Below are positions 8,179 through 17,682 of a stretch of 37,138 nucleotides of DNA, piece after piece. Positions within the stretch are counted from its first letter, which is position 1, and each line of letters starts with the position of its first letter. The stretch covers positions 1-37,138 of the forward strand of contig JAHDWH010000034.1 in assembly GCA_023384455.1 (NCBI GenBank), given 5' to 3'. The notes beneath the pieces were generated by a model. That model worked only from the letters and a program-made list of their open reading frames with translations, had not been told where the DNA came from and searched no databases. Source of the stretch: Caldilineaceae bacterium. GTDB taxonomy: Bacteria > Chloroflexota > Anaerolineae > Caldilineales > Caldilineaceae. Position numbers and translations under genes: made by a program.

Positions 8179-9249
8179 ATGTCAATCCATTTACAAAAAA
8201 ACAAGAATATCTCCGACGCACAGGCAGTCGCCAGGCGTGGACGGGACCAGGATATGCTGGCCGAAGATGTTCTGCTCAGTGTGCGCAATCTATCCACCCA
8301 CTTTTTCTCGCGGGAAGGTGTCCTGCGCGCGGTGGATGGTGTCAGCTTCGATATCAAACGGGGTGAAATCTTGGGTGTTGCCGGCGAAAGCGGCTGTGGC
8401 AAAAGCGTGATGGCGCAATCGATCCTGCGCATTGTGCCTACCCACGGCCGTATTGTCGACGGTGAAATGTTGCTCCAGCACGACGATGAGATTGTAGATT
8501 TGGCCCAACTGGATTGGAGGGGTGACAAAATCCGTGAAATCCGTGGGGCCACAGTCTCTATGGTTTTCCAGGAACCGATGACCTCTTTCAGTATGGCGTA
8601 CACCATCGGCAACCAGATTATTGAAGTCATCCGCCTGCATCAGAAAGTAGACGAGAGGGAGGCGCGCAGCCGGGCCATCGACATCCTGCGACGGGTGGGC
8701 ATGCCGCAGCCGGAGCAGAATATCGATGCCTACCCCTTTGCCCTGAGCGGCGGCATGCGTCAGCGGGCAATGATTGCGATGGCTCTCTCCTGTCATCCGC
8801 TTCTGCTCATTGCCGACGAGCCAACAACTGCGGTCGATGTGACTATCCAGGCCCAAATTTTGGAGCTGATGAAAGACCTGCAGAAAGAGATGAATATGGC
8901 GATGGTCGTCATTACCCATGACATGGCGGTCATCTCCGAACTTTGCGATAGGGTTATGATTATGTACCTGGGCAAAGATGTGGAGAGTGCGCCGGCTGGC
9001 GAACTTTTCCGCAATCCCAGGCATCCCTATACAAAGGGCCTTCTGAATTCGGTGCCCCAATTGGGCGGCGGCAAATCCCAAGAGATTGTGGCCATCACCG
9101 GCACAGTGCCCAGCCCATATGACCGACCTACTGGCTGCTCCTTTCATCCCCGATGCCCCGATTTTATCTCCGATGTCTGCGATCAGAGCGAACCGCCACA
9201 AATTACCGTTGGACCCAATCATTCGGTCCGCTGCCACCTCTACGTTTGA
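8179..9249 (+). CDS. ABC transporter ATP-binding protein, DppD/OppD type
   Basis: A 356-residue ATPase with Walker A GESGCGKS (69-76), signature LSGGMRQ (189-195) and Walker B LLIADEP (209-215). The C-terminal extension contains the family segment PTGCSFHPRCP, with cysteines that in relatives can bind an iron-sulfur cluster. It starts 8 bp after the permease, with AGGGAC upstream. An N-terminal extension of about 30 polar residues precedes the ATPase fold. It powers import together with the next gene product. Confidence 0.94.
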   Translation: MSIHLQKNKNISDAQAVARRGRDQDMLAEDVLLSVRNLSTHFFSREGVLRAVDGVSFDIKRGEILGVAGESGCGKSVMAQSILRIVPTHGRIVDGEMLLQHDDEIVDLAQLDWRGDKIREIRGATVSMVFQEPMTSFSMAYTIGNQIIEVIRLHQKVDEREARSRAIDILRRVGMPQPEQNIDAYPFALSGGMRQRAMIAMALSCHPLLLIADEPTTAVDVTIQAQILELMKDLQKEMNMAMVVITHDMAVISELCDRVMIMYLGKDVESAPAGELFRNPRHPYTKGLLNSVPQLGGGKSQEIVAITGTVPSPYDRPTGCSFHPRCPDFISDVCDQSEPPQITVGPNHSVRCHLYV

Positions 9250-9258
9250 GAAATAGAT

Positions 9259-10341
9259 ATGCCTGAGAGAAAAAGTAGATCCAAGACGGATTTCGTAGTG
9301 GAAGTGGATAACCTCACAAAACACTTTCCTATCACCCGCGGTTTTATGCGCACTGTTGTGGGGCAGGTCAAAGCTGTGGATGGCGTGAGTTTTTCTGTGC
9401 GCCGGGGCGAGACCCTGGCGCTGGTGGGCGAGAGCGGCTGCGGCAAGACGACCACCGGGCGCTGCGTTATGCGGGCCATAGAGCCGACCAGCGGTCATAC
9501 AATCTATCGGGTAAGCCCGGACGCGGCCCCTGTGGACATCAACGCGCTGGGCAAAAAGGAACTGCGCGATTTTCAGCGCCACGCGGGGATGATCTTCCAG
9601 GACCCCTATTCGTCCCTCAACCCGCGCCTCTCGATTCTGGAGATCGTCGGTGAGCCTTTTATCACCCGCAAAATCGTGCGCAACCAGCGGGAGCTGGAGG
9701 AACGGGTGGCAGAACTGCTGCGCAGTGTACGGCTGGACCCGACGTATATGCGCCGCTATCCCCACGCATTCAGCGGCGGCCAGCGTCAGCGCATCGCCAT
9801 TGCCCGTGCCCTGGCACTGCGCCCCGCCTTTATTGTGGCCGATGAGCCTGTCTCCGCTTTGGATGTATCGGTCCAAGCCCAGGTTTTGCATCTGCTCAAA
9901 GAATTACAGACCGAGCTTAATCTGACCTATCTGTTTGTGGCCCACAACCTGGCGGTGGTGGAGTATATCAGCGACCGGGTGGCTGTGATGTATGTGGGCA
10001 AGATCGTAGAATTGGGCCAAACCGAAGAGATATTTGCCAACCCCAAGCATCCCTATACCGAAGCACTTCTGTCGGCAGTACCTACAATTTCGGAAGACAC
10101 AACGAAAAAGCAGCGTATCGTCCTGGAAGGAGATGTGGCCGATTCTATGAATGTGCCGACCGGCTGTTATTTCCATCCCCGCTGCAAATATGCCGAGGAT
10201 ATCTGCCGAACAGAAACTCCCCCTTTCGTCAATGTGGCCGCACAGGGCGCATCACCCCATTACTCGTTATGTCACTTTGCCGAATCGCTCTCTCTCGAAG
10301 GGGTTACAATGTCGCCTGTGACAACTGTAAATGTCACATAG
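9259..10341 (+). CDS. ABC transporter ATP-binding protein, DppF/OppF type
   Basis: A 360-residue ATPase with Walker A GESGCGKT (57-64), Q-loop [10 protein letters not shown] (114-123), signature FSGGQRQ (171-177) and Walker B FIVADEP (191-197), followed by the C-terminal [10 protein letters not shown] segment. It follows its partner ATPase by 9 bp. The importer thus encodes both distinct ATPase halves, the usual arrangement for Dpp/Opp systems. Confidence 0.94.
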   Translation: MPERKSRSKTDFVVEVDNLTKHFPITRGFMRTVVGQVKAVDGVSFSVRRGETLALVGESGCGKTTTGRCVMRAIEPTSGHTIYRVSPDAAPVDINALGKKELRDFQRHAGMIFQDPYSSLNPRLSILEIVGEPFITRKIVRNQRELEERVAELLRSVRLDPTYMRRYPHAFSGGQRQRIAIARALALRPAFIVADEPVSALDVSVQAQVLHLLKELQTELNLTYLFVAHNLAVVEYISDRVAVMYVGKIVELGQTEEIFANPKHPYTEALLSAVPTISEDTTKKQRIVLEGDVADSMNVPTGCYFHPRCKYAEDICRTETPPFVNVAAQGASPHYSLCHFAESLSLEGVTMSPVTTVNVT

Positions 10342-10478
10342 CCTGTGTATAGAAAGGAGAAGCCAGCGCCATCATCTGTGATTTTCCCCGCAGAGACCGT
10401 ATCGTCCGCTTTGTATGAGTGTATATGCGACCGTCGCGGTTGCATAGCTCCATTCAGAAAGGCCAAAGGAGAAACAGA

Positions 10479-12590
10479 ATGTTATTTAGATCGAAGAAAC
10501 TGATGTTGCTCAATCTATTGATTGTGCTTACTATGCTGGTGAGCGCTTGTGGTGCAGCCGCAACACCCGAAGCACCGGCTGCCGCGGAGCAGCCCGCAGC
10601 AACCACAGAGCAGGCCGCGCCCGAGCAGCCTGCCGCAGCCGAGGCCCCGTCCACCGCTGATTCTATGGCGGGGCCTGTGTTGGCGGATAAACCTGCGGAT
10701 GCAGGTGAGCGCCCTGTGACCATGCAAGTCTATAACAGCCCGGCAGACGCGGGCGGCATCACCGAATATCACGAGGCCCCCGAACTGGCGGCAATGGTCG
10801 CCAGCGTTGATCTGCCTGCCGTGGAGGAGCGCCTGCCTGTTGAACCCGTTGTGGTAGAGCCAGATGAAACAATCGGCAAATATGGCGGCACGCTCGTAGC
10901 CAGCATTGATGGGCAGCGCCCTGTGGCTGCCGATGTCAACTACTTTCTCATCGAACCCCTGACTGTACATAACCCACAAGAAGAGATCGTTCCGAATGTG
11001 GCCAGCGGTTGGGAGTGGAATGACGACTATACCCAGTTGACACTCACCCTGCGCAAGGGTATCAAATGGAGCGATGGCGTTCCCTTTACCTCCGAAGACA
11101 TTATGTTCTGGTGGAATGACCTCGTGCTCAACACAGAACTTACCCCCACGCCCCACGCACTGCTGTCGCGCGATGGCGTACTGGCTGAACTGGTCGCACC
11201 GGATGATTTCACCGTGCAGTTCACCTTCTCCAAAGCCTATGCGTTGTTTACTACGTATCTGGGGAGTTGGGGCTTTCCGCGCACAGACCTCACGACTATG
11301 CCCAAGCACTACCTGATGCAATTCCACCCCGGCTACACGGAAATGGCCGACATCGAAGCCAAGATGAAGGAAGAGGGCTTTGATACCTGGGTGGATCTTT
11401 TCAACTACATGCGTTCCAGCGAAAACCCGAATAACCCCTCCCTGGGGGCCTGGATTCTCAACGAGCGACCTCCCCAGCAGGTCCAGACCTATCGACGAAA
11501 TCCCTACTACTGGAAAGTTGACACCGCCGGCAATCAGTTGCCCTATATGGACGGCATACGCACCATCCGCATTGCGGATACCGAAGCGGCCCTGCTCAAA
11601 ACCATCGCCGGGGAATTAGACTACGTGGGCATTGGCTGGACGGGTGGCCCTGCCAATCTGGCTATTCTCTCGGAGAACAAAGAGAAGGCTGACTATCGCT
11701 TTGCCTATGCCAACTGGATGCCCAACGCCTATGGTAACATTATGTTCAACTACACCAGCGGCGACGAGACCAAGCGGGAACTGTACAACCAGAAGGAATT
11801 CCGTCAGGCTCTGTCCGTGGCAATCAATCGCGAGGAGATCATCAAGCTTCAGTATAAGGGCGGCGTCTTTGCTTCCCAGATTGCACCGGCCCGTGGCGCT
11901 CCCTATCACGGCGAATCGGATCTCTTCCAGTCCTGGGCACAGTACGATCCAGAACTGGCCAACCAGATGCTGGACGATCTGGGCTTGACCGAACGGGATG
12001 GCGATGGCTTCCGCTTGGCTCCCAACGGTGACAAGCTGCTGCTGATCATCTCGGCCACCACTTCCTGGCCGGCAGAAACGCCTGTGCTGATGGAACTGGT
12101 GCGGGGCTATTGGGCGGCCGTGGGCATCAATGCATCTGTGGCCCCCGAAGCCGGCGCGCTGTGGGGCACTCGCCACAACAATGGCGAGCACGATGTCTCG
12201 GCTCGGGGCGGTCACTTTGGCGGCGGCCCAGTGCATCCCACGCTGAACAGCAACACCTTTGCCCTGACCGGCTGGCAATGGGCCCCCGAATGGGCCAAGT
12301 GGCTGGACACAGACGGTGCGCAGGGTGTAGAGCCACCGGAAGATGTCAAACAGCTGCGTGTGCTGCGCGATCAGATTCTGGGCGAAGGCGACGAGGATAC
12401 CCGCAATACGCTCATGCAGCAGGTCTTCGAAATCCACATGGACAACCTGTGGTCCATCGGCCTGGTGGTGGACGATCCCCGCTTCGGCCAGTTGAAGATC
12501 GTCAAGAACCGGGTGCGCAATGTGCCTACCTCGTCCATTTCGGGCGAATGGTATCCGATGGTGCCCGCCTCCTGGTTTATCAACGAATAA
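10479..12590 (+). CDS. ABC transporter substrate-binding lipoprotein (SBP_bac_5)
   Basis: A 703-residue extracytoplasmic solute-binding protein. The N-terminus has a charged start, a hydrophobic helix and the lipobox LVSAC with Cys24 as lipidation site, then an Ala/Pro/Glu linker to about residue 60, as is common in Chloroflexota lipoproteins. The family-5 signature TLRKGIKWSDGVPFTSEDI lies near residues 190-210. It is longer than typical DppA/OppA (about 530-550). Start 10479 has AAAGGAGA upstream; an upstream ATG at 10419 would destroy the signal peptide. The 137-bp gap to the ATPase gene holds no clear promoter. It ends just before a strong terminator. It probably sets the substrate range of the importer. 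Confidence 0.93.
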   Translation: MLFRSKKLMLLNLLIVLTMLVSACGAAATPEAPAAAEQPAATTEQAAPEQPAAAEAPSTADSMAGPVLADKPADAGERPVTMQVYNSPADAGGITEYHEAPELAAMVASVDLPAVEERLPVEPVVVEPDETIGKYGGTLVASIDGQRPVAADVNYFLIEPLTVHNPQEEIVPNVASGWEWNDDYTQLTLTLRKGIKWSDGVPFTSEDIMFWWNDLVLNTELTPTPHALLSRDGVLAELVAPDDFTVQFTFSKAYALFTTYLGSWGFPRTDLTTMPKHYLMQFHPGYTEMADIEAKMKEEGFDTWVDLFNYMRSSENPNNPSLGAWILNERPPQQVQTYRRNPYYWKVDTAGNQLPYMDGIRTIRIADTEAALLKTIAGELDYVGIGWTGGPANLAILSENKEKADYRFAYANWMPNAYGNIMFNYTSGDETKRELYNQKEFRQALSVAINREEIIKLQYKGGVFASQIAPARGAPYHGESDLFQSWAQYDPELANQMLDDLGLTERDGDGFRLAPNGDKLLLIISATTSWPAETPVLMELVRGYWAAVGINASVAPEAGALWGTRHNNGEHDVSARGGHFGGGPVHPTLNSNTFALTGWQWAPEWAKWLDTDGAQGVEPPEDVKQLRVLRDQILGEGDEDTRNTLMQQVFEIHMDNLWSIGLVVDDPRFGQLKIVKNRVRNVPTSSISGEWYPMVPASWFINE

Positions 12591-12643
12591 GTGTTGAGCC
12601 AGTGATGGATGCAGAACCCATCACCGCTCAATCCTAGTCAGAC

Positions 12644-12684
12644 AAAGAGACAGGGGGGTCAGATTCTGGCCCCCCTGTCTCTTT
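12644..12684. terminator. Strong hairpin terminator after the importer operon
   Basis: AAAGAGACAGGGGGG (12644-12658) pairs perfectly with CCCCCCTGTCTCTTT (12670-12684) across an 11-base loop, giving a 15-bp stem. The 3' arm ends in CTCTTT instead of a long T tract. The position 53 bp after the binding-protein stop suits a transcription end; the A-rich left and T-rich right arms could work in either direction. Confidence 0.8.
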
Positions 12685-12742
12685 CAGCATTACTTGTTGA
12701 TGACAAAGAAGTTCGACTCTTCGGAAATAAGGCAGCCCACCC

Positions 12743-13729
12743 GTGAAAGCACTCGTCCTCACTGGCCCGCGACAGCTTGAACTGCAAGAGTTACCCATCC
12801 CTGCCCCCGGCCCCGGCCAGGTGTTGGTGCGCCACAAAATCACAGCCATCAGCACAGGCAGCGAAGTCATCCGCTATCTGGCCGGTGGGAGGCCAGCCAT
12901 TGGCTATCTGGGCGCGGGCGTAGTCGAAGCAGTCGGCCCCAGTGTCGATCAGCTTCAACCGGGCGACCGGGTGCGCACCGCCGGTCCCCACCACAAATAT
13001 GTGCTGACACCGGTGGAAGCCGCGCTAAAAATCCCCGACGGCGTGGACTTCGCGCAGGCTGCCTTTGCCTATCTGCCCACCCTCGTCCTCCACGCCCTGC
13101 GTCTGTGCGACTATAGCCTGGGCGAGACGCTCTGTGTGCTGGGGCAAGGGGTGGTCGGTCTGATGGGCAGCGCGCTGGCCGCGGCCCTGGGCATTCCCCT
13201 GCTCGCTTTGGACACCGAAGAGACGCGTCTGAGCATCGCCCGTCAAATGGGCATACGTCACGCGCTCGACCCGCGGGCAAGCGATTTTACCGCTACGCTG
13301 GCTGGCATTGTCGGCGACAGAGGCATCGACGTGACTGTGGATGCCACGGGAAGCTACCGCGGGCTGGTGCAGGCGATGGAGTTGACGCGCAAGTGGGGAC
13401 GGGTGGCGATCCTCGGCATCTACCGTCCCGACCCGCCTGATCCGGCTATGGCCGCGGCCATCCACCAGGCCTATCTGAAGAATTTTCACAGCAAAGAATT
13501 GCGTCTGGTCGGCTGCTCCAACGACCCCGCAGAGAGCTATCCAGCCCACATCTGGCGCTTCACCATCCACGACAACACCCGTCAGAGCCTCGACCTGCTG
13601 GGACAGGGCAGGCTCAACCTGGCCCCGGCTATCACCCACCGCTTTGCGCCGGAGGATGGCCCCACTCTCTACGAGCGTCTCGGCCAGCGGGAAGCGGGGC
13701 TTCTGGGGGCTGTTTACGAATGGGACTGA
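12743..13729 (+). CDS. MDR-family dehydrogenase lacking zinc ligands
   Basis: A 328-residue medium-chain dehydrogenase/reductase with an N-terminal GroES-like domain and a Rossmann domain (VLGQGVVGLMG near residue 132). Where zinc alcohol dehydrogenases have the catalytic cysteine (xCGTD), this protein has ISTGSE, and the usual GHE reads GYL; the four-cysteine structural zinc loop is also absent. It should therefore be a zinc-free reductase or dehydrogenase, as in the BchC-like and quinone-reductase branches. It opens the second plus-strand gene group after the terminator. A second zinc-less MDR is encoded at 22583-23614. Confidence 0.85.
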   Translation: MKALVLTGPRQLELQELPIPAPGPGQVLVRHKITAISTGSEVIRYLAGGRPAIGYLGAGVVEAVGPSVDQLQPGDRVRTAGPHHKYVLTPVEAALKIPDGVDFAQAAFAYLPTLVLHALRLCDYSLGETLCVLGQGVVGLMGSALAAALGIPLLALDTEETRLSIARQMGIRHALDPRASDFTATLAGIVGDRGIDVTVDATGSYRGLVQAMELTRKWGRVAILGIYRPDPPDPAMAAAIHQAYLKNFHSKELRLVGCSNDPAESYPAHIWRFTIHDNTRQSLDLLGQGRLNLAPAITHRFAPEDGPTLYERLGQREAGLLGAVYEWD

Positions 13730-13785
13730 ATCATCGAATTTGACACGTTAAAGATTGCATATCCCGGAGGATAGAGATTTATTTT

Positions 13786-14958
13786 ATGTCAGATCAATCA
13801 ACACCCATTTTGGATGTGCGCGGTCTGCCGGGCACATCGGAAGTCATCGCCTATCAGGACGGCGGCCTTTTCCCTGTGCTGGCCCTGGCTGGCGACGCAG
13901 TGGTTGCGGTGCTGCGCGGTGGGGCCGGCCATTTGGGGCTGGATGGCCGCATCGAAGTCGTGCGTTCCCTGGACGCCGGGCACACCTGGTCGCCGCCGGC
14001 TGTGGTCGCTGACAGCGACTTTGATGACCGCAACCCGGCCTTTGGCGTCACCCCGGCTGGCACATTGATTTTGTCCTACCACCGGCAGGGCAACTACGAC
14101 GAGGCTGGCAACTGGCGTCGCCGTGAGGCAATGGAGCAAAGCCGGGTCGAAATTCGGGTTACCCGCTCCCACGACCGGGGGCTGACCTGGGAGACGCCTT
14201 ATCCCCTGGGTGTTGACCTGCTGGCGGCTGGCTCTCCTTTTGGCAAGATCGTCACCCTGGCCGATGGCACGCTGTTGATGCCCATCTATGGCCGCCCGGT
14301 CGCCCCGCTGCTGGGCAATCGGGCCGATGAGGTGATTGGGGATGGGGATTGTAGCTATCTGGTGCGCTCCCACGACGACGGTGCCACCTGGGGTGAACCG
14401 TCGCTGATTGGCGTCAACAAGAACGAGACGGCCCTGACTGTCCTGCCCGACGGTGGCGTGCTGGCGCTGATGCGCAGCACACCCCCGGATCAGGCGCTCT
14501 ACAGCTCGCGCTCGGATGATGGCGGTCGCACCTGGTCACCGCCGGTGCAGGTGACCGGCGCACGGCAACACCCGGCTGATCTGGTACAACTGGCGAATGG
14601 CGATATTCTGATGACCTATGGCAACCGCACCCCGCCCTATCGCATCGAAGGCAAAGTCAGCCGGGACGGGGGACGCAGTTGGCTGACCCCGCTGCTCACC
14701 TTCTCCGCCCCCCTGTATGGATACGATCTGCCGTCAGAGCGACCCACCGACTTGGGTTATCCGTCCAGCGTTGTGCAGAGGGGGGCGGGTCCAGGCCAGG
14801 GCGTGACAATCTACTACTACAACCCATCCGTGCGCAAGCCCTGGCAGCACGAAAACCGCAGCGCCGAAAGCCGCTACCTGGCCCGCGATTACTACGCCGT
14901 CGCCGTGACCTGGCGGGAAGACGAGTTGATCGCCGCCATTGATCGGCATATCGGATAG
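13786..14958 (+). CDS. Sialidase-like protein with five Asp boxes
   Basis: A 390-residue beta-propeller protein with five textbook Asp boxes: SLDAGHTW (61-68), SHDRGLTW (128-135), SHDDGATW (195-202), SDDGGRTW (243-250) and SRDGGRSW (292-299). Residues DDRNP (80-84), NKNETAL (211-217, possible nucleophile-activating Glu214) and GYPSSV (324-329, possible Tyr325) match positions of sialidase catalytic residues, but the arginine triad cannot be confirmed by eye. There is no signal peptide or carbohydrate-binding module, so it should be cytoplasmic. The ribosome-binding site GGAGG lies about 16 nt upstream of the ATG, somewhat far. Substrate may be a nonulosonate or another sugar; sialidase-fold proteins also include lyases. 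Confidence 0.85.
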   Translation: MSDQSTPILDVRGLPGTSEVIAYQDGGLFPVLALAGDAVVAVLRGGAGHLGLDGRIEVVRSLDAGHTWSPPAVVADSDFDDRNPAFGVTPAGTLILSYHRQGNYDEAGNWRRREAMEQSRVEIRVTRSHDRGLTWETPYPLGVDLLAAGSPFGKIVTLADGTLLMPIYGRPVAPLLGNRADEVIGDGDCSYLVRSHDDGATWGEPSLIGVNKNETALTVLPDGGVLALMRSTPPDQALYSSRSDDGGRTWSPPVQVTGARQHPADLVQLANGDILMTYGNRTPPYRIEGKVSRDGGRSWLTPLLTFSAPLYGYDLPSERPTDLGYPSSVVQRGAGPGQGVTIYYYNPSVRKPWQHENRSAESRYLARDYYAVAVTWREDELIAAIDRHIG

Positions 14959-14967
14959 GAGAGAGAA

Positions 14968-15750
14968 ATGCAGCGATTTGAAGGCAAGACAGCCCTGATT
15001 ACAGGGGCATCGAGAGGGATTGGGCGGGGCATTGCCCTCTGCCTGGCCGCGGAGGGCGCGGATGTGGTGGTGAACTATCGCACACACCCGGACGAGGCCC
15101 AATCGGTGGCGGATGAGATTAGGGGGATGGGCCGCCAGGCAATCATCTGGCAGGCGGATGTGGCTGACCGCTCAGCGTTGGAGGCAATGTTCGCCGGAAC
15201 CGTCGAGCGCTTTGGCCGCGTGGATGTGGTGGTTGCCAATGCCGCCTTCTCCATCCGCGAGCCGGTGCTCGAAGCCAAGTGGGAAAATGTGCGGCGCACG
15301 ATTGAGGTGACCCAATTTGGTGTCTTTCACGCCTGCCAGTTGGCCGCGCAACAGATGGTCAAACAGCCGTTGCTGGGACGCAGCCGGGGCAAAATTGTCA
15401 TCATCAGTTCGGTACACGAGGAGATGGCCTTCGCCCTCAGCGCTGCCTACAATATGTCCAAAGCCGCCATCAACCACCTGGCGCGCACAATGGCGATTGA
15501 ATTGGCCCCTCACCGCATTAATGTCAACGTCGTCAACCCGGGCTGGATCGACACCCCCGGCGAGCGCAATTACTTCAGCGAAGAGCAGATTCAGGAGGGT
15601 GGCGCAAAGATTCCCTGGGGGCGGATTGGCATTCCAGAGGATATCGGCAAAGCAGTGGCCTATCTGGCCAGCGACGATGCGGACTATGCCACCGGCTCGG
15701 TCCTGCGCGTGGACGGCGGCCTGATGGTCGGATTGAGCGCACCAGGATAA
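14968..15750 (+). CDS. Short-chain dehydrogenase/reductase (SDR)
   Basis: A 260-residue classical SDR: TGASRGIG cofactor motif (12-19), NAA in place of NAG (91-93), Ser147/148, and the catalytic pair Tyr161/Lys165 in YNMSK. Annotation as 3-oxoacyl-ACP reductase or glucose dehydrogenase would be only by family resemblance. It starts 9 bp after the sialidase-like gene with AGGAGAG upstream, so very likely co-transcribed and acting on a product of that pathway. Confidence 0.92.
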   Translation: MQRFEGKTALITGASRGIGRGIALCLAAEGADVVVNYRTHPDEAQSVADEIRGMGRQAIIWQADVADRSALEAMFAGTVERFGRVDVVVANAAFSIREPVLEAKWENVRRTIEVTQFGVFHACQLAAQQMVKQPLLGRSRGKIVIISSVHEEMAFALSAAYNMSKAAINHLARTMAIELAPHRINVNVVNPGWIDTPGERNYFSEEQIQEGGAKIPWGRIGIPEDIGKAVAYLASDDADYATGSVLRVDGGLMVGLSAPG

Positions 15751-15758
15751 TTATTCCT

Positions 15759-16184
15759 ATGTCAAAGATAAATCAGGGCGAAATTGACAGCTTTTTGCAG
15801 GAGCCGCGCCATGCGATTGTGGGCACGCTGGGCCGGGACGGTGCGCCCCAGCTCAGCCCGGTCTGGTATATCTACGAAGAGGGGCGCTTCTATATCGGCA
15901 TCACCAGCGACACGGCCAAATACCGCAATCTGCGCCGGGACCCGCGCATCAGCCTGTGCATCGACGGCGGACGGGCGGATGTGCGTACAGTGATGGTGGC
16001 TGGCACAGCCGAACTGTACGAAAAGAGCCATCCTCTGCAAGTAGCAATGCGCTGGCGGCTGATCTCCCACTATATCGCCGATACCGAAGAAGCGCTCCGC
16101 TATGCGAAGTCCAGCCAGGAGTGGGACGCGGTGCTGGTCGTCGTCACCCCCCAGAAGATCATCACACAGAATTTTTCAGCATAA
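15759..16184 (+). CDS. PPOX-class flavin- or F420-dependent enzyme
   Basis: A 141-residue protein with the split-barrel fold signature of the pyridoxamine-phosphate-oxidase family: GTLGRDGAPQLSPVWYIYE (22-40) and a KYRNLRRDPRISLCI segment (54-68). Its length is that of the small F420-dependent or FMN-binding subgroup common in Actinobacteria and Chloroflexota. It follows the SDR by 8 bp; AGGAT at the SDR stop may serve as ribosome-binding site. The reaction is unknown. Confidence 0.8.
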   Translation: MSKINQGEIDSFLQEPRHAIVGTLGRDGAPQLSPVWYIYEEGRFYIGITSDTAKYRNLRRDPRISLCIDGGRADVRTVMVAGTAELYEKSHPLQVAMRWRLISHYIADTEEALRYAKSSQEWDAVLVVVTPQKIITQNFSA

Positions 16185-16208
16185 CCCCTACTTCCAAAGG
16201 AAGCCCCG

Positions 16209-17396
16209 ATGAACCAGACAATCCAACGCATCGGCGAACGGGAGCGCGCCTACGTGCAACAGGTGCTGGACTCACAGTTCCGCAGTTCGGCGGGCAGCCT
16301 GATGACCAAACCATTGGAACAGCTTTTCGCCGAGACCTTTGACTCCCGTTTTGCTATCGCCTTTGTCAACGGCACAGCCACAATGCACGCAGCCCTGGCC
16401 GCGGCTGGGGTAGGCGCGGGGGACGAGGTGATCGTTCCGCCGCTGACGATGGCATCGACCGCCTTTGCTGCCCTGCACGCCAACGCCATCCCCGTCTTCG
16501 CCGATATCGATCCCCACACCTGGACGATCGATCCGAAATCGATTGCCGCCTGTATTACCCCGCGCACCAAAGCCATCATCCCGGTTGCCCTCTATGGCCT
16601 GGCCCCCGATATGGATGGGATTATGGAACTGGCCGCCCGCCACAATCTTTTTGTCCTGGAGGACGACGCTGAATGTTTTCTGGGCTATTACAAAGGGCGC
16701 ATCGTCGGCAGCATCGGTCATGCCTCCAGCTTCAGCTTTCAGAGCACCAAACATATGACCAGCGGCGAAGGGGGGATGATCACCACCAACGACGAGGGGT
16801 TGGCCGAGGGTATCCGCCGCTTCAACAGCCTGGGCTACGCCGCGGTGGGTGCGGCCGCGGGCAAGGGCAAAATCACCCGCGAGACGATTCAAGACCCGCT
16901 GTATGAGCGCCACGCCTCGATTGGCTTCAACTATCGTATGCCCGAACTGTGTGCGGCGGTGGCCCTGGCCCAACTGGAACGGTTGCGCGAACTGGTAGAC
17001 CTGCGGATTGAATCAGCCCGGCTTTTTGCGCAGGCATCGGCGGGCTGCTCCTGGCTGACGCCCCAGGCCACCCCCGATGGCTATGTCCACTCCTATTGGA
17101 CGTTTGTGGCCCACATCGCACCGGAGGTGGACTTTTCCTGGTACGATTTTCGCAACAAATACAAAGAGATGGGTGGCGATGGCATCTACGCTGCCTGGCA
17201 ACTCAACCACCTGGAACCGGCCTTTCGCCGCGCTTCCTTTCACCCGGAGCAGACACAGATATTTGATCGGGGACTCTGCCCGGTTGCCGAGGCCGTGCAA
17301 CCCCGTCTGCTCCAGTTCAAAACCAACTACTTCGACCCGGCTGTGGCCGCCCAGAAAGCGGAAGCACTGGCGAAGACAATCGCCTATTTTGGGTAA
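16209..17396 (+). CDS. DegT/DnrJ/EryC1/StrS family PLP aminotransferase
   Basis: A 395-residue aminotransferase of the sugar-aminotransferase family. Visible are the cofactor loop NGTATMHAAL (54-63), the acidic pair EDDAE (151-155) and the PLP lysine Lys181 in SFQSTKHMTSGEGG. These enzymes interconvert keto-sugars and amino-sugars on nucleotide sugars, or inositols; here the catabolic surroundings make removal of an amino group from an oxidised sugar a possibility. It begins 24 bp after the previous gene with AAAGGAAG upstream and is the last intact gene of the plus-strand group. Confidence 0.92.
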   Translation: MNQTIQRIGERERAYVQQVLDSQFRSSAGSLMTKPLEQLFAETFDSRFAIAFVNGTATMHAALAAAGVGAGDEVIVPPLTMASTAFAALHANAIPVFADIDPHTWTIDPKSIAACITPRTKAIIPVALYGLAPDMDGIMELAARHNLFVLEDDAECFLGYYKGRIVGSIGHASSFSFQSTKHMTSGEGGMITTNDEGLAEGIRRFNSLGYAAVGAAAGKGKITRETIQDPLYERHASIGFNYRMPELCAAVALAQLERLRELVDLRIESARLFAQASAGCSWLTPQATPDGYVHSYWTFVAHIAPEVDFSWYDFRNKYKEMGGDGIYAAWQLNHLEPAFRRASFHPEQTQIFDRGLCPVAEAVQPRLLQFKTNYFDPAVAAQKAEALAKTIAYFG

Positions 17397-17419
17397 ACCA
17401 ACGAGGAAGAAACCGGAGG

Positions 17420-17612
17420 ATGCCCCGCTATCCGCAAGCGGTTTTGGTCTCCTGCGAAGCGCCCTGGGATGAGAAGGAGCAGTTGCTCGAAGACGTCTTC
17501 CGAGGAGATGCCCCTGCGTCTGCTCTCCCCCTATCAGGGCTTCAGCGAAGAGCAATATCAGGCGTGCAAAGAGCGAATACAGGCGAATTTTGCGGAGTGG
17601 CTGCCTCGTTGA
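17420..17612 (+). pseudogene. Truncated, frameshifted remnant, possibly of a DHDPS-family lyase gene
   Basis: From ATG 17420 about 28 codons read MPRYPQAVLVSCEAPWDEKE and on to EDVFR, then the coherent reading shifts frame to EMPLRLLSPYQGFSEEQY and continues to EWLPR and a TGA at 17612. The first part resembles an N-terminus and the second a C-terminus of proteins annotated as dihydrodipicolinate synthase family (about 300 residues), so the middle of roughly 230-240 codons appears deleted. The total of 193 bp is not a multiple of three. The assignment rests on my recollection of the family and needs a search; the frame change itself is visible. It sits 23 bp after the aminotransferase gene, in the same direction. 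Confidence 0.5.
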
Positions 17613-17626
17613 TAGCTGCTCGTGCA

Positions 17627-17682
17627 GGGGCAACAGGCCCGATCGGTACTCCTTTTCCCACAGGGCGACCCCGTTTTTTTTT
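17627..17682 (+). terminator. Possible terminator of the plus-strand group
   Basis: GGGG (17627-17630) plus GCCC (17637-17640) can pair with GGGC (17663-17666) plus CCCC (17669-17672), giving an interrupted stem, followed by nine T residues (17674-17682). It lies between the gene remnant and the convergent minus-strand gene, whose stop codon starts at the end of the T run. Confidence 0.45.

Noticed and set aside
8290-9891. Minus-strand open frame of 533 codons
   Set aside because: It is antisense to the two ABC ATPase genes, whose Walker motifs are intact on the plus strand; its translation is Gln/His-rich without a recognisable domain.
15744-15758. AGGATAATTATTCCT as another operator copy
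   Set aside because: It is a near-palindrome, but its halves are oriented differently from TAGGATA sites, it lies between two co-transcribed genes, and no promoter accompanies it.
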